Positions 9,847 to 18,858 of a stretch of DNA of 64,000 nucleotides are shown here, piece by piece. The stretch covers positions 248,001-312,000 of the forward strand of contig NZ_JAKCFA010000007.1 in NCBI RefSeq assembly GCF_024198215.1. The letters run 5' to 3'. The notes under the pieces were generated by a model. It did no database searches. It saw only the letters and a list, made by a program, of their open reading frames with translations, and was not told the origin of the DNA. Source of the stretch: Myxococcus qinghaiensis. GTDB lineage: Bacteria; Myxococcota; Myxococcia; Myxococcales; Myxococcaceae. The position numbers were made by a program, and so were the translations under genes. The number at the start of each line of letters is the position of its first letter. Position 1 is the first letter of the stretch.

Positions 9847-11076
9847 ATGCCGTTCCGGATCTTCTCCTTCTCGATGCTCATCGGACTCGGCGCGGTGCTG
9901 GGCCACCTGTACCTCTACCGACGGCTGGTCCGGGAGCTGGTGCGGGGACGCGCGGCCCGCTTCGTGGCCATCATCGTGCTGGGGCTCCTGACGCTGCTGC
10001 TGGGCATGCGGCGCACCTTGCTGGATGCGCTTCCGGAGGGACTGGAGCGCACCGTGACGGTGGCCACGTACACGTGGATGGGCGTGGCCCTCTGCCTGGT
10101 GCTCGCGCTCCTGGCCATGGACCTGCTCCGGGCCCTGCTCGGGCTGGGCCGCTGGGTCCAACGGCGGAGAGCCACAGCCGCCCCGTCCGCGCTCACGACT
10201 TCCGTTCAGGAGACTCCGTCACCTGTCGAGCCGCTCGTGGACGAGGAGCGCAGGAGGTTCCTCGGACGCGCGCTCGCGGGAGGCGCGGCGCTCGCGGGCG
10301 GAGGGCTGGCGTCGTATGGACACTGGCGGGCCTTCGCACCGCCGCTGGTGACGGAGCTGGCCATCCGGATTCCCAAGCTGCCGCGCGAGCTGGATGGGCT
10401 CTCCATCGTCCAGCTCACGGACATCCACGTGGGCCCCTTCATCGAGCGCCGCTACATGGACGAGCTGGTGCGGCAGACGAACGCCCTCAAGCCGGACCTG
10501 GTCGCCATCACCGGTGACCTGGTGGACGGTGACGTGCCCACGCTGGGAGGCGCCGTCGCCGCGCTCCGAGGGCTGCGCTCGCGCTATGGCAGCTATTTCG
10601 TCACCGGCAATCACGACTACTACTCCGGTGACGAGGAGTGGACGGCGTTCCTCCAGTCGCTCGACATCCAGACGCTGCGCAATCGCCATGTGCGAATCGG
10701 CGACGCGGGCGCCTCACTGGACCTGGTCGGCGTGGACGACTGGAGCGGCTGGAGACGGCGCAACCAGAAGGGCTACGACCTGGACCTGGCGCTCGCGGGA
10801 CGAGCGCCGGACCGGGCGGCGGTACTGCTCGCGCACCAGCCCGCGAACTTCAAGGTGGCCGCGGAGCGAGGGATGGACCTCCAGATTTCAGGCCACACCC
10901 ACGGCGGGCAGCTCGTCCCGATGACGCTGTTCATCGGCTTCGCGTGGGAGCACGCGGCGGGGCTCTACCAGCACCAGGACTCGCACATCTACGTGAGCCG
11001 GGGCTGCGGCTTCTGGGGTCCTCCCATGCGCGTCGGGAGTCCTCCGGAGCTCGTCAAACTGGTGCTCACGACGTAG
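9847..11076 (+). CDS. Membrane metallophosphoesterase (YkuE/YaeI-like)
   Basis: A 409-residue protein with about three or four N-terminal membrane helices (within residues 1-125), then an ERRRFLGRALAGGAALAGG segment near 137-160 resembling a twin-arginine-type anchor placed internally, then a calcineurin-like phosphoesterase domain. The metal-binding motifs are all present: LTDIHVGPF, GDLVDG, GNHDYY, and GHTHGG near the end. Related proteins with this layout hydrolyse phosphoesters such as UDP-diacylglucosamine or act at the cell surface; the substrate here is unknown. The ATG at 9847 is chosen because it begins the first hydrophobic helix; upstream codons in the frame look non-coding. Confidence 0.85.
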   Translation: MPFRIFSFSMLIGLGAVLGHLYLYRRLVRELVRGRAARFVAIIVLGLLTLLLGMRRTLLDALPEGLERTVTVATYTWMGVALCLVLALLAMDLLRALLGLGRWVQRRRATAAPSALTTSVQETPSPVEPLVDEERRRFLGRALAGGAALAGGGLASYGHWRAFAPPLVTELAIRIPKLPRELDGLSIVQLTDIHVGPFIERRYMDELVRQTNALKPDLVAITGDLVDGDVPTLGGAVAALRGLRSRYGSYFVTGNHDYYSGDEEWTAFLQSLDIQTLRNRHVRIGDAGASLDLVGVDDWSGWRRRNQKGYDLDLALAGRAPDRAAVLLAHQPANFKVAAERGMDLQISGHTHGGQLVPMTLFIGFAWEHAAGLYQHQDSHIYVSRGCGFWGPPMRVGSPPELVKLVLTT

Positions 11077-11081
11077 CGGGC

Positions 11082-11534
11082 TCACTTCGCCAGCGTGGCG
11101 CGGGGCGTGTAGCGCCAGAAGCGCTGGAGGTGGCCACAGCTCTGGCAGGCCAGCTCCACCTGAAGCTCTCCGCCACGGGTCGCCGTGGCGGGAACGACGG
11201 TCTTCATGGACTGCTCCGCGCGACCGCTGCACGCACGACACACGCCCACCGTCTGGACGAACCGGGCATTGCGCGTCACCACACCGTCCTCGCAGTAGCC
11301 ACACCACCAGACGTGATAGTCGACGGCGCCGCTCTGCTCCTGCCGGCGCTGCTCGTCATTCAGATGGACGTCGTCCAGCTCCTCATCGAGCAGCGTCCGC
11401 GCCTGACCGCAGTGGTTGCAGACCTCCAGCTCCGAGCGCTTCGGCCCCGGGGGGACCAACGGACTCTTCGCTGAGATGAAGAGGGCCGAGGCCACGCCCA
11501 ATCCCACCAACACGACGATGAGCAGGAGCGTCAT
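11082..11534 (-). CDS. Membrane-anchored zinc-ribbon protein
   Basis: A 150-residue protein of unknown function. It has one N-terminal membrane segment (1-20) and four CxxC pairs: C39/C42, C78/C81, C99/C102 and C130/C133, enough for two zinc sites. The cytoplasmic or periplasmic side is not certain. It overlaps the upstream phosphatase gene by four bases (ATGA on the minus strand), so the two are translationally coupled. It ends 5 bases from the convergent phosphoesterase stop. Confidence 0.75.
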   Translation of the reverse strand: MTLLLIVVLVGLGVASALFISAKSPLVPPGPKRSELEVCNHCGQARTLLDEELDDVHLNDEQRRQEQSGAVDYHVWWCGYCEDGVVTRNARFVQTVGVCRACSGRAEQSMKTVVPATATRGGELQVELACQSCGHLQRFWRYTPRATLAK

Positions 11535-13087
11535 CGGTTCGGCTCCAGTTCCACGGAGTGCAGCGCCTTGCCCGTCAAATCATGGATGGCGACGGTCATC
11601 ACGCCGCTGGCCCCCTGGATGCGGACGCTGCCGAAGTACTGCTGGCCTTCCCACGGCGCCGCGTTCATCACCGTCGCAGGCCGGTGCCACTTCACCTCCG
11701 GACCGAAGGTCTCATCGAGCGGGCTCGGACCGAACGTGCCCGCGTTGAGCGGCCCCGCGACGAACTCCCAGAACGGGTCGAAGTCGCGGAAGCGCGCCCG
11801 GTCCGGGTGGTAGTGATGCATCGCCGGGTAGTGCACGTCCGCCGTGACGAACACCACGTTGCGCACCTTCCGCTCCTTCAAGAAGGACAGCAGCTCCGCC
11901 AGCTCCAGCTCGCGACCCAGCGGCGCACCCGGGCCGTTGGCCCACGCCTCCATGATGTGAGCCCCGTCCGGCAGCTTCTCCGCCGGGATGATGAGCCCCA
12001 GCGGCATGCTGGTCGCAATCACCTTCCACGTGGCTCGGGACGCCGCCAGCGCCTGCTTGAGCCCGTCGAGCTGCGCTCGCCCGAGGAACGCCGTCTCCGG
12101 TCCCTGCTGCTCCTGACGGTTGATGGAGTTCGGCGCCCGGAAGGCGCGCACGTCCGGGATGAACACGTCCAGGAGCGGCCCCTGCGAGAGCTGCCGATGG
12201 ATGCGTCCCTCCGCCCGCGCGGCGCCGCCCACGGGCGAGTACTCGAAGAAAGCCTGTCGCGCCCGAGCGCCGAGCACCGCCTCGTCCGCGACCCGCGTAT
12301 ACCGAGGGTCTCCGGCGAGGCTGCGCCCCGGATACCAGTTGTTGCGCACCTCGTGGTCATCCCACTGGTAGGCGATGGGCACGTCCTTCGCGAGGGCCCG
12401 CAGCGAGTCGTCCAGGAAGTTGTAGGCGAAGTTCCCGCGCAGCTCCTCCAGCGTCTCGGCGACCTTCGACTTCGCGGGCGTCACGCGGTTGCGCCACACG
12501 CGCCCATCCGGGAGGACGACCTCCGGGAGCAACGGGTTGTCGGCGTAGATGGCATCGCCGACGTGCAGGAAGAAGTCGGGACGCAAGGCGTGCACCGCCG
12601 CGAAGCCCCGGTACCCGCCCCACTCCGGGTTGATTCCCCAACCCTGGCCACACACGTCCGCGCTCCACGCGAAGCACACGTCCCGGGCCGAGTCCGGTGA
12701 CGTGAGGAACCGCCCACGCCACTCCTCGCCCGTGACGCCACCGTCCTCCGCGAGCACGCGCACGAAGACCTCGCGCCCCGCTGGCAGGCCGGTGAGGTCC
12801 ACCACGCCGGTGTAGTCCGAGGCCTCGGTGAGCGCGGCGCCCTCCACGCGGTGCACACCCTTCACGAGCCGGGAGTCCTCGCTCCACTCCACCACCAGCC
12901 GCGAGGCCCGGTCCGCCTTGCCCCAGACGGTGACGGCACCGGTGCGCACGTCGCCCAGCTGCGCGCCCAGGGGCAGCGATGGCCCGGGACGCGGCGCGCG
13001 AATCGGCCGCGTCGAGGCGCAGCCCGCGGCGGTGATGGCGAGCCCCTGGAGCACGGTTCGTCGAGTGAGGACAGTCAAGGTGCGCAC
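11531..13087 (-). CDS. PhoD-like alkaline phosphatase, Tat-exported lipoprotein
   Basis: A 518-residue PhoD-family phosphomono/diesterase. The N-terminus TRRTVLQGLAITAAGC has both a twin-arginine motif (R9-R10) and a lipobox ending in C23, so export folded through Tat followed by lipidation is likely. The N-terminal PhoD_N-like beta domain (about 35-130) is followed by a metallophosphatase domain with metal-binding signatures of the family: LHVGDAIYAD, YQWDDHEVRNN, ATSMPLGL and VFVTADVHYPAMH. PhoD enzymes use Ca and Fe and release phosphate from phosphodiesters or teichoic-acid-like substrates. First gene of a two-gene operon with the zinc-ribbon protein. Confidence 0.9.
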   Translation of the reverse strand: MRTLTVLTRRTVLQGLAITAAGCASTRPIRAPRPGPSLPLGAQLGDVRTGAVTVWGKADRASRLVVEWSEDSRLVKGVHRVEGAALTEASDYTGVVDLTGLPAGREVFVRVLAEDGGVTGEEWRGRFLTSPDSARDVCFAWSADVCGQGWGINPEWGGYRGFAAVHALRPDFFLHVGDAIYADNPLLPEVVLPDGRVWRNRVTPAKSKVAETLEELRGNFAYNFLDDSLRALAKDVPIAYQWDDHEVRNNWYPGRSLAGDPRYTRVADEAVLGARARQAFFEYSPVGGAARAEGRIHRQLSQGPLLDVFIPDVRAFRAPNSINRQEQQGPETAFLGRAQLDGLKQALAASRATWKVIATSMPLGLIIPAEKLPDGAHIMEAWANGPGAPLGRELELAELLSFLKERKVRNVVFVTADVHYPAMHHYHPDRARFRDFDPFWEFVAGPLNAGTFGPSPLDETFGPEVKWHRPATVMNAAPWEGQQYFGSVRIQGASGVMTVAIHDLTGKALHSVELEPNR

Positions 13088-13246
13088 GCTCCGAGGAAGG
13101 AACCGGCCTTCACACTAAGGCCCCTTCCACCGCGCATCCAGCACCACCGCCGCCCCCCGGAAGCCACGCATGAATGAGGCCGCCGGACGAAATCGCGGAT
13201 TCAGAAGGTGGATTCCAGCCCGCACTCGCGACGACGCCCCACCCAT

Positions 13247-13276
13247 TTGACGGCTCCCCTTGATGACAGTCATAAA
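13247..13276 (+). promoter_or_regulatory. Candidate sigma-70-type promoter with near-zero leader
   Basis: TTGACG (13247-13252) and CATAAA (13271-13276) are separated by 18 bases. The predicted start site falls at the ATG at 13284, which has no Shine-Dalgarno site. The -10 matches the consensus at only four positions, so this is tentative. Confidence 0.35.
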
Positions 13277-13283
13277 TCCGCTC

Positions 13284-16200
13284 ATGTCGAAATTCACGAT
13301 TTCACAGAGAGCGCTGTTTCTCTCATTGACGCTGTGCTTCGCGCTGGAAGCCAGCGCCGCGGCCTTGAGCTCCGCATCGTCCACCGCGTTCACGGTGCCC
13401 AACGGAACCTTCGAGGTGCCCGCCCTCCCCGCCTCGCCTGGGTACGCGTACGCCCCCGCGGGCTCTGGCTGGACGATGGCCAGCGGCGCGGGCCTCTCTC
13501 GGAACGCCACGGCCTTCACCTCGGGAAATCCCAACGCGCCCGAAGGCGCGCAGGTGCTCGTCCTCCAGTCCGGGGGAACGGCGTCACGCGCGTTCAACTT
13601 CACGGCGGGCTACTACGTCTTCAGCTTCTCCACGGCGCAGCGCGGAAACGACCCGACCAGCGCCCAGAGCGTCCAGTTGCTCGTCGACGGCACGGCCCTC
13701 CTGACCGCGAGCCCCGTCGGCGCGACGTACCAACGGCTCACGGCCGGACCGGTGCTGCTCGCCTCAGGGCCCCACACCGTCGAGCTGCGCGGGCTGAAGA
13801 CCCAGGGCGGGGACACCGCCTTCGTGGATGACTTCAGGGCCTCGCGCGTGAGGGACATCAGCATCAGCGGCTTCGAGTCTCCCGCCATTCCCACCAGCCC
13901 CGGCTTTGTCTATGCGCCCACCGGAGGCCCGTGGAGCCTCTCCGCCGGCGCGGGCCTCGCGCGCAACGGCAGTGCCTTCACCGTCGCCAATCCCGCCGCG
14001 CCCGAGGGCGCGCAGGTCCTCTTCCTCCAAGGCCCGGCCACCGCCACCACCGCCGTCACCATCCCGCGCACGGGCCACTACCGCTTCCGGCTGAGGGCCG
14101 CCCTGCGCGCCAATGACCCGACCCAGCCGCCGGCCAAGGACGTCCGCGTCACCATCAACGGCACCGAGGTCGGCCACTTCCGCCTCGGAAGCATCCAGTA
14201 CACCGAGCACGTCTCCACGGTGCTCGCGCTGAACGCCGGGCCCGTCACGGTGAGTGTCGTCGGTGAGGACACGTCCCCGGGAGACCACACGGGGCTGGTG
14301 GATGACCTCCGGATGGAGATGGTCCACGACTGGAATGACGCCTACGTCTGGGGCGGCACGGTGCCGACGGCGGGCGACAGCGCCACCGTGGGCGTCGGCA
14401 GCGCGGTCAGCCTCCAGGGCACGCTCACCCCGGGGGCCGTCGTGGTGAACGGTGAGGTGCTCGGCGTCCAGAACCGGCCCGTGTCCCTCACCACGCGGTA
14501 CGTGATGGTGATGGGCCCAGGCTCCCTGTTCGAGTTGGGTCAGGAGCTGACGCCCTACCCCAGCACCGCCGTCATCACCCTCAACGCGTCCGACCCCACG
14601 CTCGACGTGATGGAGATGGGCAACAAGTTCCTCGGCGCCATGGGCAACGCCACCCTCCGGCTGCATGGTGAGGAGCGGGTGAGCTGGACACAGCTCCAGG
14701 GAAGTGTGAGCGCGGGAAGCAACAGCCTCGTCCTGAAGCAGCCCGTGAACTGGCGGCCGAACGACGTCATCGTCATCGTGTCCAGCACCCGGAACTGGAA
14801 CGAGGCCGAGCAGCGCGTCATCCAGTCCCTCGACGCCACCAGCACGCGACTCACCCTGACGAGCCCGCTGACCTACGGCCATACCGGCGTGCAGAAGACC
14901 TACTCCAACGGCTCGCGCACGTGGACCGCGGACCTGCGTGCCCAGGTGGGCCTGCTCACGCACAACATCAAGGTGCAGGGAGATTCCGCGTCCGAGGCCA
15001 GCGGGTTCGGCGGACACGTGATGATCATGGACAGCTCGCGCGCGCACATCAGCGGTGTCGAGCTCTACAACATGGGCCAGAAGGCGAAGCGGGGGCGCTA
15101 TCCGTTCCACTGGCACATGCTGGGCGCCGAGGGCGCCGGGCAGTACTTCAAGAACTCCAGCATCCACCACTCCTACAACCGCGCCATCACCATCCACGGG
15201 ACCGAGAGCACGCTGGTGGAGAACAACTTCTTCCATGACCACATCGGCCACGGCGTGTTCCTGGAGGACGGCAGCGAGCGCTTCAACGTCATCAAGCGCA
15301 ACGTGACGCTGCTCACCCGACGTCCCGCGTCCGGACAAGAGGTCACTCCGTCCGACAACCAGCTCAACAACGTGCAGAACCGCACGCCGGCCAGCTATTG
15401 GATCACCAATCCCCAGAACACCTTCGAGGACAATGTCGCGGCGGGAACCGAGGGAACGGGCTTCTGGTTCGCGTTCCCCGACAAGCCCATGGGCCTGTCA
15501 GCGGAAGTGGACCGCTTCAAGGACATGCCCGTCCGGACGCTCCCGTTGATTTCGTTCAAGGGCAACAGCGCCCACAGCACCATGAGCGGGTTCGACATCT
15601 TCGACAGGCTGAGCCCTGACCATCGAATCGAGCCGAACCACGGCTGGTTGAACCCGGACCTCCACGTCATCGAGGGCGGGACGTGGTACGCGAACGCGCT
15701 GGCGCTCTACACGGGGATTGGCGCCGGCGGACCGACGGACAACCTCGTCTTCCGCGACAACATCCTGGTCGACAACACCGTCGGCACCATGCTGGCCAGC
15801 TACAGCGTCGTCGAACAGAGCCTGTTCGTGGCGGACTCGGGAGAGAACCTCGTGGGCGGCGAGCGGACCGCCTACCGCGTCTATGACGGCGCGGGACAGG
15901 TCCGCGACTCCCACTTCGTCGGGTGGACCGCGGCCAACGCCAACTTCCTCATGAACACGGGCGCGGCCGTCAAGCACCCCAACCACACGTTCCTCCGGAA
16001 CACGATGGCCCCCGCCGGACCGCCCCGCATCCGCTTCTGCGACGAATCGGGCGCGCTGTGTGACGCCACGGGCAAGCCCACACCGGGCACCGACGCCAAT
16101 CATCCCAGGCACCCTCGAGTCTGGTCCACCGTGTTGCGGGACCTCACGGGAACCATCACCGGCAAGCCCAACACGGCCATCGTGTCCAACCATCCGTTCA

Positions 16201-17213
16201 TGCGCGTGGGAGACGAGTACCAGCCGCCCAACTGGGAGTACGCGTACCGGAGCGACCACCGCTTCGCGCTCTCCCGGCTCTCCTACTACGACGACAACAA
16301 CCTGCACCTGAGCCCCAACCTCACCTGCACGCGCAGGAAGGCGGGGACTCCCACCGAGCACGTCTACTACGTCGACGGGTACCGCGAATGGCATCAGCTG
16401 CCGGTCATCGTCAGTGAGGGCTATGAATACACCTATGCCTACGAGTCCCTCCCGCCGACGAAGTCGGTGCTGATGCAGATGGAGGACGCCACCGCGGGCG
16501 ACTCGTACATCGCCCACTTCAAGGACTTCGGAAAGCTGGGTGGGCTCTCGTACTTCTCCAATCAAGGGAGCTTCCCTCCCTACCCATCCCTCGCCGCGCT
16601 CCGTGCCGCCAGTTCCACGGGGTACTACGTGCAGCCGGGTGGAGACCTGAGCATCAAGGCGGTGGCCACGGGCAGGTACCAGGCGTTCGTCATCTCCTGG
16701 GCGACGAACTTCGTGGTGCCGCCGCTCGACACGGACGGAGACCTGATGCCGGACTCCGTGGAGATTCGCGCGGGCCGGCATGCCTTCGATGCCTCGGACC
16801 TCTCCGTGGAGTTCAACACGCTGGGTGACACGGAAGGCTGGGTGGGCACCCACATCGCCGGGCAGGCGGTGAGCGGCGGAGTGCTGACCGGAACATCCAG
16901 CAGCGCCGACGCCATCCTCGTGAACAGCGACTACGACTTCGACGCCACCCGCGTGGCGACCCTGCGCGTCCACATGCGGTCCTTCGCGCCCACCGGCGTC
17001 CAGTTGTTCTTCGCCACCGACACCCAGCCCGGGTTCTCCGGCACGCGCGTGGCGACCGTGGGCCACCCCGGCGGCGGCACCTACCAGACGCTCACGTTCA
17101 ACATGCAGGGCGTCTCTGGATGGAACGGGACCATCACCGACCTGCGCCTGGACCCGGTGTCGGGCGCGGGCATCGCGTTCGACATCGACTGGATTCGCGC
17201 GACGGCGCCGTAG
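13284..17213 (+). CDS. Secreted G8-domain/beta-helix protein (CEMIP/TMEM2-like)
   Basis: A 1309-residue exported protein. A signal peptide (1 to about 26, ending in EASA) is followed by two copies of a beta-rich domain of about 150 residues (38-190 and 193-345; compare FEVPALPASPGYAYAP with FESPAIPTSPGFVYAP). Then comes a G8 domain (about 350-440, WGGTVPTAGDSATV at its start), the linked VNWRPNDVIVIVSS segment, and a parallel beta-helix with the RYPFHWHMLG signature near 604 and HDHIGHGVFLEDGSE near 648. A calcium-binding-like DTDGDLMPDSVE loop (about 1149) precedes a C-terminal beta domain. Vertebrate CEMIP and TMEM2, with the same order, depolymerise hyaluronan; a glycan substrate is inference. 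The frame is also open from TTG 13260 and ATG 13263; the ATG at 13284 starts the best signal peptide. Confidence 0.85.
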   Translation: MSKFTISQRALFLSLTLCFALEASAAALSSASSTAFTVPNGTFEVPALPASPGYAYAPAGSGWTMASGAGLSRNATAFTSGNPNAPEGAQVLVLQSGGTASRAFNFTAGYYVFSFSTAQRGNDPTSAQSVQLLVDGTALLTASPVGATYQRLTAGPVLLASGPHTVELRGLKTQGGDTAFVDDFRASRVRDISISGFESPAIPTSPGFVYAPTGGPWSLSAGAGLARNGSAFTVANPAAPEGAQVLFLQGPATATTAVTIPRTGHYRFRLRAALRANDPTQPPAKDVRVTINGTEVGHFRLGSIQYTEHVSTVLALNAGPVTVSVVGEDTSPGDHTGLVDDLRMEMVHDWNDAYVWGGTVPTAGDSATVGVGSAVSLQGTLTPGAVVVNGEVLGVQNRPVSLTTRYVMVMGPGSLFELGQELTPYPSTAVITLNASDPTLDVMEMGNKFLGAMGNATLRLHGEERVSWTQLQGSVSAGSNSLVLKQPVNWRPNDVIVIVSSTRNWNEAEQRVIQSLDATSTRLTLTSPLTYGHTGVQKTYSNGSRTWTADLRAQVGLLTHNIKVQGDSASEASGFGGHVMIMDSSRAHISGVELYNMGQKAKRGRYPFHWHMLGAEGAGQYFKNSSIHHSYNRAITIHGTESTLVENNFFHDHIGHGVFLEDGSERFNVIKRNVTLLTRRPASGQEVTPSDNQLNNVQNRTPASYWITNPQNTFEDNVAAGTEGTGFWFAFPDKPMGLSAEVDRFKDMPVRTLPLISFKGNSAHSTMSGFDIFDRLSPDHRIEPNHGWLNPDLHVIEGGTWYANALALYTGIGAGGPTDNLVFRDNILVDNTVGTMLASYSVVEQSLFVADSGENLVGGERTAYRVYDGAGQVRDSHFVGWTAANANFLMNTGAAVKHPNHTFLRNTMAPAGPPRIRFCDESGALCDATGKPTPGTDANHPRHPRVWSTVLRDLTGTITGKPNTAIVSNHPFMRVGDEYQPPNWEYAYRSDHRFALSRLSYYDDNNLHLSPNLTCTRRKAGTPTEHVYYVDGYREWHQLPVIVSEGYEYTYAYESLPPTKSVLMQMEDATAGDSYIAHFKDFGKLGGLSYFSNQGSFPPYPSLAALRAASSTGYYVQPGGDLSIKAVATGRYQAFVISWATNFVVPPLDTDGDLMPDSVEIRAGRHAFDASDLSVEFNTLGDTEGWVGTHIAGQAVSGGVLTGTSSSADAILVNSDYDFDATRVATLRVHMRSFAPTGVQLFFATDTQPGFSGTRVATVGHPGGGTYQTLTFNMQGVSGWNGTITDLRLDPVSGAGIAFDIDWIRATAP

Positions 17214-17252
17214 CGCTCCGCCGCCCCAGGAGAGGGCCCCCACCTGGGCAGC

Positions 17253-18161
17253 TCACGCAGGAGGTGCCCAGGTGGACGCGAGGTCGACGACGGAGAGTCG
17301 AACCTGACGGAGACGCGCCCGGTTGCTGATGACGTTGAACGCCGCGACACGGTCGCCTCGGAGCTCGATTTCGAGGACGAGCAGGGGTCGCCCGAGTGGC
17401 GCGACGACGACGCCCAGGGCGCCATTCACGAGGACCGGTCGAGCGAAGCGCGCTCGGCCGGAGTTGGTGAGCGTCTCCTCCGCGACGCGGCGGGCACCCC
17501 GAATCTCGGTCTCCTCCTCGCCTCCCAGCGCGGCACGGTCCGCACGGCGCACGACATCCGGCGCCAGCACGGCGAGGAGGGCCTCCAGATCGCCCGCGCG
17601 CGAGGCGGCAAGAAAGGCGTCGATGACCTCACGCTGAGCGCGAAGCTCGGCGGCGGAAACCGAGGGCTTGCCCTGCACCCGATGGCGGGCACGGCTCGCC
17701 AGCTTCTTCGCGGCGACAGGGGAGCGCTCGACAATCTCGGCGATCTCCTCGAAGGGCACGCCGAACAAGTCATGCAGCACGAAGGCGATGCGCTCGGCGG
17801 GCCCCAACGTGTCGAGCACCACGAGCAGCGCGAGTCCGACGGACTCCGCCATCACCAGGTCGTCCTCCGGATGAGCCCCGGCGTCGTGGGCGATGACGCG
17901 GTCGAGTTCGGCCAGGTCGAGCAACTCCTCACCCCGTCGCTGGCGCGAGCGCAGCCACTCCAGGCACACCCGGGCGACAACCGTGGTCAACCAGCCCGTC
18001 ACGTTGACGACGGTACGGGCATCGAAGCGGCTGGCTCGAAGCCAGGTCTCCTGCACCGCGTCGTCCGCCTCGTCCGTGGATCCGAGCATGCGAAACGCGA
18101 CCGCCCTCAGGTGGCGTCGGGACCGGTCGAACTGCTCGGCCAACTCGGAGTGATTCGCCAT
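17253..18161 (-). CDS. ECF sigma factor with SnoaL-like C-terminal domain
   Basis: A 302-residue sigma factor of the SigJ/ECF41-like type. Region 2 is at 1-75 (AFRMLGSTDEADDAVQETWLRA), region 4 at about 110-160 (LGPAERIAFVLHDLFGVPFEEIAEIV), and residues about 170-300 form a SnoaL-like fold that in related factors controls activity in place of an anti-sigma factor. The WLPEP linker motif common in ECF41 is not visible, so it may belong to a sister group. It is divergent from a small alpha/beta-barrel protein, matching the habit of this class to sit beside its target gene. Confidence 0.87.
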   Translation of the reverse strand: MANHSELAEQFDRSRRHLRAVAFRMLGSTDEADDAVQETWLRASRFDARTVVNVTGWLTTVVARVCLEWLRSRQRRGEELLDLAELDRVIAHDAGAHPEDDLVMAESVGLALLVVLDTLGPAERIAFVLHDLFGVPFEEIAEIVERSPVAAKKLASRARHRVQGKPSVSAAELRAQREVIDAFLAASRAGDLEALLAVLAPDVVRRADRAALGGEEETEIRGARRVAEETLTNSGRARFARPVLVNGALGVVVAPLGRPLLVLEIELRGDRVAAFNVISNRARLRQVRLSVVDLASTWAPPA

Positions 18162-18233
18162 CGGTCACCTTTCATCCGCGCCATTCATCATAGCGAGAGA
18201 CGCGATGAACGACGCGAGAACAAGGAGCCGGTC

Positions 18234-18539
18234 ATGCCTGTACTGATGGTGCGTTACCAGGTGGCGGAACAAGGTGTCGCGGAGGTGACCCAAGCGGTCC
18301 AGACCGCGTTCGAGGCCGTGAGGGCACAACGTCCCAAGGGCCTCCGATTTTCATATTTTCATCGTGCGGGCAGCACCGAGTTCATCGCACTGGTGGAGCT
18401 GGACGAGGGCATCGAGAACCCCCTGTTTGGAATCGAAGCGGCCCGGGCGCTCCAAGCCGCCGTGGCCCGATGGGCCGTGGGAGAGCCGCCGAAGCCGCAA
18501 GCCGTCGAGCGCATCGGCGCATACGGCATCGTTCCGTGA
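18234..18539 (+). CDS. Small ABM-like protein next to the ECF sigma factor
   Basis: A 101-residue protein with the beta-alpha-beta-beta-alpha-beta pattern of dimeric alpha/beta-barrel (antibiotic biosynthesis monooxygenase-like) proteins: VLMVRYQV, helix AVQTAFEAV, then GLRFSYFHRAGSTEFIALVELDE in two strands. No catalytic residues can be assigned. The ATG has AAGGAG seven bases upstream. The 72-base gap to the divergent sigma factor gene should hold both promoters; the sigma factor may drive this gene. Confidence 0.7.
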   Translation: MPVLMVRYQVAEQGVAEVTQAVQTAFEAVRAQRPKGLRFSYFHRAGSTEFIALVELDEGIENPLFGIEAARALQAAVARWAVGEPPKPQAVERIGAYGIVP

Positions 18540-18858
18540 GGGAACCCGAGACGACCGATTGAAGTCCCGCCTCACGCCCAGGTGGCGCGTGGCGTAAGTC
18601 CCGGCGTGGAGCCGAGGAGCCACCCCCACCCGTACCCCGAGTCACCGCCCGGGCTGGACCCGGGGCGAGGCATGGCAATCCGGAGGGAGGCCGGATGCTT
18701 GGAGGGCAAGCTCGCTTGCCCTGGGTGCCGGGACCTGGACTTCGGGTATGCTTGTCCGGCTTTCGGACCCGTGAGGCCGGGTCCCACACGATGCGCGGAC
18801 AAGCAGGATGGATGGGGCCGGGGTCGACTCCCCAGGCCCGCTCGAAAGGTTCATACAC
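18540..18858. other. Intergenic region with a 20-bp inverted repeat
   Basis: This 319-base gap has no supportable ORF. Its one clear element is AGGGCAAGC-TC-GCTTGCCCT (18703-18722), a perfect dyad with 9-base arms and two central bases, 137 bases before the TPR lipoprotein. There is no U run, so an operator is as likely as a terminator. Several purine-rich GGAGG runs nearby have no in-frame gene behind them. Confidence 0.45.

Noticed and set aside
15498..17243. A 581-codon open frame antisense to the G8 protein
   Set aside because: Low-complexity Val/Arg/His content and no motif; the sense strand encodes the clear signal peptide, G8 and beta-helix domains.
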